This document shows positions 36,975-44,074 of a DNA stretch of 59,830 nt, piece after piece (position 1 is the first letter of the stretch; every line of letters starts with the position of its first letter). A model generated the notes under the pieces. It was not told the DNA's origin. It did not search any database and was given only the letters and a program-made list of their open reading frames with translations. A program made the translations under genes and the position numbers. The stretch covers positions 1 through 59,830 of the forward strand of contig NZ_BLTG01000039.1 of assembly GCF_017312405.1 (NCBI RefSeq), read 5' to 3'. The DNA is from Mycobacterium sp. PO1 (GTDB lineage: Bacteria; Actinomycetota; Actinomycetes; Mycobacteriales; Mycobacteriaceae).

Positions 36975-37846
36975 AGCCCGCCGCGGTGTGCTACCAGCGG
37001 CCGGACTCGGTCGCCGAGGCCCTCGAGCTGCTCGCGCAGGACGCCGATGCGAAGCTGATGGCCGGCGGCCAGTCCTTGATGACACTGATGAACCTGCGCC
37101 TGGCGCGGCCCACGTCGGTCATCGACATCGGCAGACTCGCCGAATTGAACCGCGTGTTCGATGACACCGATGATCTGGTGCTCGGCGCTCTGGTCACCCA
37201 CCGGACCGTGGAGACCGACCCGTTGATCGCCGCACGGGCCCCCCTGCTCGCCGATGCGGCGCGCTACATCGGTCATATCGCCATTCGCAACAGGGGCACC
37301 ATCGGCGGGTCGGTGGCACATGCCGACCCGGCCGCCGAGATACCGCTGGCGACCGTCGTTCTCGGCGCCACGTTTCACGTCGAGTCCGTGTCGGGGCGGC
37401 GCACGGTCGCCGCCGAGGAGATGTTCGTGTCGTTGTACACCAACGCCCTTGCCGCCGACGAGATGGTCACCTGGATCTCCGTGCCCGCCATCAAGGCCGG
37501 GCAGGGTTGGGGCTTCGTCGAATTCGCTCACCAGCACGGCGACTACGGCCTCGCCGGCGCAGGCTGCCTGCTGACGGTGGACCCGGATGGCCGGATCGCA
37601 GCTGTGCGCGCCGGTGTGTTGAGCATGGCAGACCGGCCGCTGCTCTTCGTTGCCGACGATGCGGTCGGGAAGGTGCCGTCGGCGCAGCTGTGGCGCACCT
37701 TGGCCGACCGATGGGCGGACGCCTGCGAACCGGCGGTCGAGGACACCGACTACGCGCGCCGCCTGTGCCGCGCGGCGCTTGCCGATGCGCTTGCCGATGC
37801 GCACCGGCGGGTGAACGCTCCGAGAGGGGGTGGATATGCGGCCTGA
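36971..37846 (+). CDS. Molybdenum hydroxylase medium (FAD) subunit
   Basis: A 291-residue CoxM/XdhB-type flavin subunit that passes electrons from the iron-sulphur subunit to an acceptor. FAD-binding motifs are AGGQSLMTLMNLRL near residue 32 and IRNRGTIGGSVAHADPAAEIP near residue 105. The C-terminal CO dehydrogenase flavoprotein domain ends in an Ala/Asp repeat and a Gly-rich tail. GTG 36971 overlaps the large-subunit stop (GTGA), and its own 3' end overlaps the small-subunit gene by 11 bp. Confidence 0.92.
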   Translation: MKPAAVCYQRPDSVAEALELLAQDADAKLMAGGQSLMTLMNLRLARPTSVIDIGRLAELNRVFDDTDDLVLGALVTHRTVETDPLIAARAPLLADAARYIGHIAIRNRGTIGGSVAHADPAAEIPLATVVLGATFHVESVSGRRTVAAEEMFVSLYTNALAADEMVTWISVPAIKAGQGWGFVEFAHQHGDYGLAGAGCLLTVDPDGRIAAVRAGVLSMADRPLLFVADDAVGKVPSAQLWRTLADRWADACEPAVEDTDYARRLCRAALADALADAHRRVNAPRGGGYAA

Positions 37847-38351
37847 TTCACCGGCGACGCTGACCATCGCGGTGACGGTCAACGGCAAACAGATCGTGCG
37901 AACCGTGGCAGGTCGGCTCACTCTCGCCGACTTCCTGCGCGACGAACTCGGCTTGACGGGAACGCATCTGGGCTGTGAGCACGGGGTGTGCGGTGCATGC
38001 ACCGTGTTCGTGGAGGGCCGGTCGGCGCGCGCCTGCCTGATGCTGGCCGCACAGACCGATGGTCTTCGGATCGACACCGTCGAGGGTCTCGACCAGTTCG
38101 AGGAGGCTGACCGACTGCGGCAGGCGTTCGCCGAACGTGGCGGACTGCAGTGCGGTTTCTGCACTCCCGGGTTCCTGGTGGCGGCAGTGGAACTGTTGCG
38201 CGATCCCGACGCCGAGAAACCGCTCACCGCCGACTCGGTACGGGAGGCGCTGTCCGGCAACATCTGCCGCTGCACGGGTTACCAGGGCATCGTGGCGGCC
38301 GTGCTCGATGCCGCCACGCCGGCGGGCAGCGCGGACAGTGCGGAATCCTGA
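37836..38351 (+). CDS. Molybdenum hydroxylase small (2x[2Fe-2S]) subunit
   Basis: A 171-residue ferredoxin-like subunit. The plant-type cluster uses C47, C52, C55 and C67 (GCEHGVCGACTVF ... ARACLM). The second cluster, which contacts the Mo cofactor, uses C106, C109, C144 and C146 (LQCGFCTPGF and NICRCTGYQGI). ATG 37836 follows GAGAGGGGG at 37822-37830 and is preferred over GTG 37830. All residues for electron transfer are present. Together with the two preceding genes it forms a complete enzyme, in the order L-M-S. Confidence 0.95.
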   Translation: MRPDSPATLTIAVTVNGKQIVRTVAGRLTLADFLRDELGLTGTHLGCEHGVCGACTVFVEGRSARACLMLAAQTDGLRIDTVEGLDQFEEADRLRQAFAERGGLQCGFCTPGFLVAAVELLRDPDAEKPLTADSVREALSGNICRCTGYQGIVAAVLDAATPAGSADSAES

Positions 38352-39441
38352 CCGGGCAGCCATCCCTGCGCCGTCCCCCCGGTTCCGGCGGGTTTCCGAG
38401 GTGCTGCGTCCCGTCGGACCCAGCCGTTGGGGGATGGCCGTCTGGCTTGCTGTGGGCCTCGGGGCGATCCTCGGGGTGACGGCGGCGGCGGGTCGACCTG
38501 CGCTGGGGTCGGCGCTGGGGCTGGGTTTCGTGCTGACGGCGGTACCGTCGCTTCCCGTGGCGTGGCGTCCCGCGGTCGTCACCATGGGAGTGCGGGGCCT
38601 GGCGATCCTGGTCGGAGCGACCCTGGCGGTGCTCACCTCGGGCCATCCGCCGGCGCTGGCAGCGGTGACGGTGGTGGCGGCCGTGGCCGGTGCGTTGTTG
38701 GTCGAGGTGGGTCCGACCGCGGCGTTGGCGGTGGTGCTGATCGCGATCGACGTCCCTGACGACCCCGGGGCCGCCTCGCTGGTGCCGTATCTCGTCGGTG
38801 TACTGGTGGTGCCGGCCGCCTGGAGTGCGTGGTACGGATGCACGGTCGTGTGTCGCCGGCGTGGCTTGCCCGCGCCCTCATCGGGTCGGATCGGCGCGCC
38901 GTGGCGGGAACGCCGGCCCCACGCGATCCGGGTCGGCATCGCGGTGGCCGTCGCGGTAGGGGCGGCCGGGTTGTTGCCCGATGACCTGGTCGGCGGCCAT
39001 TGGCTGGTGACCAGTGTCGTGCTGACCGTGCAACCCGTTGCGCGGGACACCGGACTGCTTCTGGCGCAGCGGTTGTCGGGCAACACGGTCGGTGCGCTGA
39101 TCGCCGCGCTGATGCTGGGCACGCACCCGTCGCTGCCCGTCGTGGCGGTCCTCACCGTGGTGTTGTTCACCCTCGCCATGGCGCTACGCCCGGTGAACTA
39201 CACGTGGTGGGCGGTCACCGGCCCACCGGTGCTGCTGGTGATCAGCGAATACCCGGCGTTGTTCCCCTGGTACGAGGGCGGCGTCCGGCTGGCGATGAAC
39301 CTCGTCGGCGCGGTCATCGTGCTGGTGGTGGTGTTCGGCGCTCCAGCTCTGGGCCGGCTGCGCCGGGCGGACGCCGAACCCGATTTCCCGCAGCGCGATT
39401 CGTCGGATAGTGTATACAAAATCCAATCGAGGAGGTCCTAG
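38338..39441 (+). CDS. FUSC-type (fusaric-acid-resistance-like) membrane protein
   Basis: About 367 residues with ten or more hydrophobic segments arranged as two repeats of five (e.g. GMAVWLAVGLGAILGVTAA, WRPAVVTMGVRGLAILVGA; HAIRVGIAVAVAVGAAGLLP, WLVTSVVLTVQPVARDTGLL). The second half resembles the FUSC_2 module of aromatic-acid exporters (AaeB-like), with HWLVTSVVLTVQP followed by RLSGNTVGALIAALM. GTG 38338 overlaps the small-subunit end by 14 bp; GTG 38401 is a shorter alternative. A role in exporting the aromatic substrate or a toxic intermediate is inferred. The last 35 bp include the second operator-like site. Confidence 0.7.
   Translation: MRNPDRAAIPAPSPRFRRVSEVLRPVGPSRWGMAVWLAVGLGAILGVTAAAGRPALGSALGLGFVLTAVPSLPVAWRPAVVTMGVRGLAILVGATLAVLTSGHPPALAAVTVVAAVAGALLVEVGPTAALAVVLIAIDVPDDPGAASLVPYLVGVLVVPAAWSAWYGCTVVCRRRGLPAPSSGRIGAPWRERRPHAIRVGIAVAVAVGAAGLLPDDLVGGHWLVTSVVLTVQPVARDTGLLLAQRLSGNTVGALIAALMLGTHPSLPVVAVLTVVLFTLAMALRPVNYTWWAVTGPPVLLVISEYPALFPWYEGGVRLAMNLVGAVIVLVVVFGAPALGRLRRADAEPDFPQRDSSDSVYKIQSRRS
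39407..39424 (+). promoter_or_regulatory. Putative GntR operator before the enamidase-type gene
   Basis: ATAGTGTATACAAAATCC (39407-39424) contains the palindromic core TGTATACA and matches the site at 31208 at 14 of 17 positions. TAGTGT inside it could be a -10 element. It sits 18 nt before GTG 39442, the same distance as at the regulator gene, and lies within the 3' end of the FUSC gene. This suggests that the amidohydrolase, acyl-CoA dehydrogenase and E1 genes have their own regulated promoter. Confidence 0.6.
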
Positions 39442-40677
39442 GTGACCACGCTGCTGGTGGAGGACATCGGGCTGCTGGTGCACGGCGACGCGAACATCGC
39501 CCCGCTCCGTGACACGACCCTCGTCGTCGAGGACGGCCTCATCGTCGGCGTGGGGACCACCGTCGGTGCGCCCGACCGCGTGCTCTCTGCAGGTGGACTG
39601 ACAGTCATGCCCGGTCTGGTCGACGGTCACATCCACCCGACCTTCGGTGAATGGACTCCGGCGCAGAACTCCGTCGGCTGGATTCACAACTACCTCCATG
39701 GCGGCACCACCTCGATGGTCTCGGCCGGCGAACTGCACATTCCGGGTCTGGCGTTCGACGCGCTCACCCCGGAGTTGGTGCTGAGCATCGCGATCACCTC
39801 CAAGCACACCACCGGGCGCATGCGGCCGTCCGGGGTCAAAGTCAACGCCGGCACCGTGCTGTTGGTACCTGGCATGACCGAAGAACACTTCGACCGGGCT
39901 CACCGCGAGGGCATCGACCAGCTGAAGTTCATCTTCTACGACTGGAACCGGTTGGGCGACGGCGAAGCCCAGCGGTACGTGCGGTGGGCGCACGAGCGGG
40001 GGATGACCGTCAAACTGCACTCCGGTGGGGTCTCCCGGTCGGGTTCGAGCCGGGTCGCCGGAGCAGAGGTGGTACTAGCGGTCGAGCCGGATGTGGTCGG
40101 CCACATCTCCGGCGGCCCGATCCCCCCGCCGGATTCGGACATCATCGCGATCATCGCCGGCCTGCCCGACACCCACGTCGAGGTGTGCAGTTCCAACAAC
40201 TACCGTGCCACGACGGTCGTGGTGGACGAGCTTCGCCGGGCAGACAGACTGGACCGCCTCACCCTCGGCACCGACACCCCCGGCGGCACCGGTGTCATCC
40301 CGCGCGGAATGCTGCGCAACATCTGCTATCTGGCCTCGGTGTGCGGCGTCGACCCGGTGGCGGCGGTCGCGGCGGCGACCGGACAGACGGCACGGGCGCA
40401 TGGCCTGGACACCGGGGTGATCGCCGAAGGGCGACCCGCGGATCTGTTGGTGCTCGGCCCGATCACCGGGTCGGCGGCCACCGACGCGCTGGACTCGTTT
40501 GCGCTGGGGGACCTGCCCGGAATCGCGAGCGTCCTCGTCGACGGGGTACCGCTGGTCGCCACCCGCAGCGAGCAGACCCCGCCGCCAAGCCGATCGGTGA
40601 GCTGGCGGGGCGCTGACGTGCGCCCGGCCTCACCACCACCGCGTCCTGTCGGCGCGCACGCGTCCGGCTGCTGCTGA
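39442..40677 (+). CDS. Enamidase-type metal-dependent amidohydrolase
   Basis: A 411-residue amidohydrolase. It resembles the Eubacterium barkeri enamidase of nicotinate fermentation, which opens 1,4,5,6-tetrahydro-6-oxonicotinate. Shared blocks as I recall that protein: HGGTTSMVSAGELHIPG, RPSGVKVNAGTVLLVPGMTE, HSGGVSRSGSSRV, VGHISGGPIP, GTDTPGGTGVIPRGMLRNIC and the end TRSEQTPPP. Metal ligands include H63 and H65 (DGHIH), later His residues (KLHSGG, VGHISGG) and Asp in GTDTPGG. GTG 39442 follows GGAGG at 39431-39435. It should hydrolyse a cyclic N-acyl enamine (unsaturated lactam). Dihydropyrimidinase or imidazolonepropionase activity is less likely. Confidence 0.8.
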   Translation: MTTLLVEDIGLLVHGDANIAPLRDTTLVVEDGLIVGVGTTVGAPDRVLSAGGLTVMPGLVDGHIHPTFGEWTPAQNSVGWIHNYLHGGTTSMVSAGELHIPGLAFDALTPELVLSIAITSKHTTGRMRPSGVKVNAGTVLLVPGMTEEHFDRAHREGIDQLKFIFYDWNRLGDGEAQRYVRWAHERGMTVKLHSGGVSRSGSSRVAGAEVVLAVEPDVVGHISGGPIPPPDSDIIAIIAGLPDTHVEVCSSNNYRATTVVVDELRRADRLDRLTLGTDTPGGTGVIPRGMLRNICYLASVCGVDPVAAVAAATGQTARAHGLDTGVIAEGRPADLLVLGPITGSAATDALDSFALGDLPGIASVLVDGVPLVATRSEQTPPPSRSVSWRGADVRPASPPPRPVGAHASGCC

Positions 40678-40699
40678 TCCCCCTCGACCGTTAGGAGAC

Positions 40700-41896
40700 A
40701 TGATGTCCCGCCAGCCCACCCAGAACGGCGGCCCCACCGCCCCGGACGTCCTGCTGCGTGTCGACGGCATGCTCGACGACGAGGAACGTCAGATCCGGGA
40801 TACGGTGCGCGCGTTGGTGAAAGGACGCATCGCGCCGGACATCGCGGCGTGGTACGAGAACGGCGAGCTTCCGGTCCGTGAGCTCGCCGCCGAACTCGGC
40901 GAACTCGGCCTGCTCGGCATGCATCTGCAGGGTTACGGATGTGCCGGCACCACCGCGACCGCCTACGGTCTGGCGTGCCTGGAGTTGGAGGCCGGTGACT
41001 CGGGCATCCGGTCGCTGGTCAGCGTGCAGGGCTCGCTGGCGATGTTCGCGTTGCACGCCTTCGGCAGTGAAGAACAGAAGCAGCAGTGGCTGCCCGAGAT
41101 GGCGCGAGGCCGCATGATCGGCTGTTTCGGGCTCACCGAGCCCGACTTCGGCTCCAACCCGGCCGGAATGCGGACCCGCGCCTCACGTTCCGGTGACGAC
41201 TGGATTCTCGACGGCACCAAGATGTGGATCACCAACGGGTCGGTGGCCGACGTGGCGATTGTGTGGGCCCGCACCGACGACGGGGTGCGGGGCTTCGCCG
41301 TGCCGACCGACACTCCGGGCTTCACCGCGCACACCATCAAGTCGAAGATGTCCCTTCGCGCTTCGGTCACCAGCGAGCTCGTTCTCGACGGAGTCCGAGT
41401 CCCCGACAGCGCCCGCCTCCCCGGCGCCACGAGCCTGCGGGCTCCGCTGAGCTGCCTCAACGAAGCCCGGTTCGGAATCGTGTTCGGCGCCGTGGGCGCC
41501 GCGCGGGACTGCCTGGAGACCGCGTTGAGCTACGCCCAGTCACGGATGCAGTTCGACCGGCCGATCGGCGGATTCCAGCTCACCCAGCAGAAACTCGCCG
41601 ACATGACGCTCGAGTACGGCAAGGCCCTCCTGCTCGCGCTGCACCTCGGCCGCACCAAGGACGCCGACGGCCTGCGGCCCGAAGAGGTGAGCCTGGGCAA
41701 GCTGAACAACGTGCGGGAGGCCATCGCGATCGCCCGCACGGCGCGCACCATCCTCGGGGCGAGCGGCATCACCGGGGAATATCCGGTGATGCGCCACGCC
41801 AACAACCTGGAATCGGTGTTGACCTATGAAGGCACCAGTGAGATGCATACCCTGATGATCGGGCAGGCGCTCACCGGTATCGCCGCGTTCCGCTGA
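40700..41896 (+). CDS. Glutaryl-CoA dehydrogenase-type acyl-CoA dehydrogenase
   Basis: A 398-residue FAD enzyme closely resembling glutaryl-CoA dehydrogenase: YGCAGTTATAYGLACLELE, IGCFGLTEPDFGSNPAGM, KMWITNGSVADVAIVWART and NLESVLTYEGTSEMHTL with catalytic base E377. E97 and R104 occupy, with identical spacing, the positions of human GCDH E87 and R94, which bind the glutaryl carboxylate. It should oxidise and decarboxylate glutaryl-CoA to crotonyl-CoA. ATG 40700 (or 40703) follows TTAGGAGA. It is 22 bp after the enamidase-type gene and 15 bp before the E1 gene, so all three are probably one operon. Confidence 0.87.
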   Translation: MMSRQPTQNGGPTAPDVLLRVDGMLDDEERQIRDTVRALVKGRIAPDIAAWYENGELPVRELAAELGELGLLGMHLQGYGCAGTTATAYGLACLELEAGDSGIRSLVSVQGSLAMFALHAFGSEEQKQQWLPEMARGRMIGCFGLTEPDFGSNPAGMRTRASRSGDDWILDGTKMWITNGSVADVAIVWARTDDGVRGFAVPTDTPGFTAHTIKSKMSLRASVTSELVLDGVRVPDSARLPGATSLRAPLSCLNEARFGIVFGAVGAARDCLETALSYAQSRMQFDRPIGGFQLTQQKLADMTLEYGKALLLALHLGRTKDADGLRPEEVSLGKLNNVREAIAIARTARTILGASGITGEYPVMRHANNLESVLTYEGTSEMHTLMIGQALTGIAAFR

Positions 41897-41911
41897 CCTC
41901 CAGGAGCCGCA

Positions 41912-44074
41912 GTGGCCGAACCGATCGACGAGTACTTCACCCGAGCCGTCTCCGGGCTGACCGCATCGCATGCCGATGCCGACGTCATGCTGCGCGGTGT
42001 CTCGCCGAAGACCTGTCTGGAGGTGTTCGACGCACAGTTGGGCAGTCGTCATCTCGACCTGGCTGCGCGCTGGTTGCGATCGAGGAACCAGGGCTTCTAC
42101 ACCATCGGTTCCTCCGGGCACGAGAGCAATGCGGCGGTGGCCACCGCGTTGCGCCCGAGCGATCCTGCGCTGCTGCACTACCGTTCCGGGGGTTTCTACC
42201 TCGCCCGTGCACGGCAGGTCAAAGGAAGTGACCCGCTGCGCGATGTGCTGCTCGGGTTGGTCGCCGCGACCGACGAGCCGATCTCCGGTGGGCGGCACAA
42301 GGTCTTCGGCCGCCACGATCTGAGCGTCATCCCGCAGACCTCGACCATCGCCTCACACCTGCCGCGGGCGGTCGGGGTCGCCTTCTCCATCGCCCGCGCA
42401 CGCAAGCTGGGTGTCGAGTGTGCCTGGCCGTCGGACGCGTTGGCGGTGTGCAGCTTCGGCGACGCGTCGGCCAACCACTCGACGGCGGTCGGTGCGATCA
42501 ACGCGGCCATGCACACCGCCTACCAAGGTGTGCCGATGCCGCTGCTGCTGGTGTGCGAGGACAACGGGATCGGCATCAGCGTGCGCACCCCGCAGGGCTG
42601 GATAGCGCGTACCTACGGCAACCGTGCGGATCTGGAGTACTTCACCGCCGACGGCGCCGACGTGGCCGAAGTGCTGACCGTTTCGCAGCGGGCCGCCGAG
42701 TACGTGCGTACCCATCGTCGGCCGGCTTTCCTGCACCTGCGGACGGTGCGGCTCATGGGACACGCCGGGTCCGATTACGAGCCCGGCTACCGCAGCGGTG
42801 ACGAGATCACCGCCGACTACGGACGTGACCCGCTACTGGGCACCGCCCGGATTCTCGTCGAGACCGGGATCTGCACCGTCGCAGAGGTTCTCGACGCCTA
42901 CGAAGCGAAGCGCACCGACGTGCTCGCGCTGGCCACCGACGTCGCCGAGCTGCCGCAGTTGGACAGCCCGCATGCGGTCATGACACCGCTGCGGGAGGCC
43001 CGCGACGACGCGGTGCGGGCCACCCGCGAGGCCGCGTCCCGGGGGGACCGCGGGAACGAAGGGCCGGCGCTCACGGTGGCACAGGCCATCAACCGGGCGC
43101 TTCACGAGACGTTGACCGACCACCCCGAGGCGTTGCTGTTCGGTGAGGACGTCGCCCGTAAGGGCGGTGTCTACGGCGTGACCCGGGGGCTGGCCGGAAA
43201 AGCAGGAGCAGCAAGGGTTTTCGACACTCTGCTCGACGAGCAGTCGATCCTCGGACTGGCCTTGGGCGCCGGCGTCTGCGGGCTGCTGCCCATCCCGGAG
43301 ATCCAGTATCTGGCTTATCTGCACAATGCCGCCGACCAGATCCGCGGCGAGGGCGCCACGCTGCAGTTCTTCTCCAACCGGCAGTACCGCAACCCGATGG
43401 TGGTGCGGATCGCCGGATACGGTTACCAGAAGGGTTTCGGCGGGCATTTTCACAACGACAACTCGATCACCGCGATCCGCGACCTGCCCGGTGTCGTGGT
43501 GGCCTCCCCGGCGCGGCCCGACGACGCCGCGGCGATGATGCGGTCGTGTGTGATCGCCGCACGCACGGCGGGCGTGGTGTGCCTGTTCCTCGAGCCGATT
43601 GCGCTCTACCACACCCGCGACCTGCACGACGACGGCGACGACGGCTGGCTGGCCACCGATCACGGCGGCGTGGTGCCGATCGGCAGTGCCCGGACCTACG
43701 GTGACGGCCGCGACCTGACCATCATGACGTTCGGCAACGGGTTGCGGATGAGCCTGCGCGTGGCGCGCCGACTGGCCGAGCGGGGCATCGCAGCCCGCGT
43801 GGTCGACCTGCGTTGGCTGGCCCCATTGCCGGTGACGGACATGCTGGCCGAGTCGCAGGCCACTGGTCGGGTGCTCGTCGTCGACGAGACCCGCGAGAGC
43901 GGCGGTGTCGGCGAGGGGGTGCTCACCGCGTTGATCGAGCACGGCTTCCCCGGAGCGCTGGCGCGGGTGGCCAGCCACGACAGCTTCATCCCCCTCGGTG
44001 ATGCGGCACTGGAGGTGCTGTTGTCCGAAGAGACCATCGAGTCGGCGGCCATCAAACTGGTCAGCGGTCGGTAG
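41912..44074 (+). CDS. Fused E1 alpha-beta 2-oxoacid dehydrogenase
   Basis: A 720-residue thiamine-diphosphate enzyme joining E1-alpha (about 1-345) and E1-beta (about 385-720). The alpha part has GFYTIGSSGHESNAAVA and the ThDP motif from GDASANHSTAVGAINAA to CEDNGIGIS; a linker with EAASRGDRGNEGP follows; the beta part has LFGEDVARKGGVYGVT, DTLLDEQSILGLALGAGVCG, GYGYQKGFGGHFHNDNS and VDETRESGGVGEGVL. Relatives act on branched-chain 2-oxo acids; here 2-oxoadipate to glutaryl-CoA is proposed because of the neighbouring glutaryl-CoA dehydrogenase. E2 and E3 are not encoded nearby. GTG 41912 follows CAGGAG. Its 3' end overlaps the opposite RNase D gene by 14 bp. Confidence 0.88.
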   Translation: MAEPIDEYFTRAVSGLTASHADADVMLRGVSPKTCLEVFDAQLGSRHLDLAARWLRSRNQGFYTIGSSGHESNAAVATALRPSDPALLHYRSGGFYLARARQVKGSDPLRDVLLGLVAATDEPISGGRHKVFGRHDLSVIPQTSTIASHLPRAVGVAFSIARARKLGVECAWPSDALAVCSFGDASANHSTAVGAINAAMHTAYQGVPMPLLLVCEDNGIGISVRTPQGWIARTYGNRADLEYFTADGADVAEVLTVSQRAAEYVRTHRRPAFLHLRTVRLMGHAGSDYEPGYRSGDEITADYGRDPLLGTARILVETGICTVAEVLDAYEAKRTDVLALATDVAELPQLDSPHAVMTPLREARDDAVRATREAASRGDRGNEGPALTVAQAINRALHETLTDHPEALLFGEDVARKGGVYGVTRGLAGKAGAARVFDTLLDEQSILGLALGAGVCGLLPIPEIQYLAYLHNAADQIRGEGATLQFFSNRQYRNPMVVRIAGYGYQKGFGGHFHNDNSITAIRDLPGVVVASPARPDDAAAMMRSCVIAARTAGVVCLFLEPIALYHTRDLHDDGDDGWLATDHGGVVPIGSARTYGDGRDLTIMTFGNGLRMSLRVARRLAERGIAARVVDLRWLAPLPVTDMLAESQATGRVLVVDETRESGGVGEGVLTALIEHGFPGALARVASHDSFIPLGDAALEVLLSEETIESAAIKLVSGR

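Noticed and set aside
34638..38351. Carbon monoxide dehydrogenase
   Set aside because: The large subunit has YRGAGR rather than the AYRCSFR loop of true CO dehydrogenase, despite a CoxG-like neighbour.
39442..44074. Classical nicotinate degradation by the anaerobic enamidase route
   Set aside because: That route gives 2-formylglutarate and needs aldehyde-handling or later isomerising enzymes not seen here, whereas the cluster has RidA and a 2-oxoacid dehydrogenase E1, which fit a 2-carboxylate substrate better. It remains an alternative if the E1 acts in another pathway.
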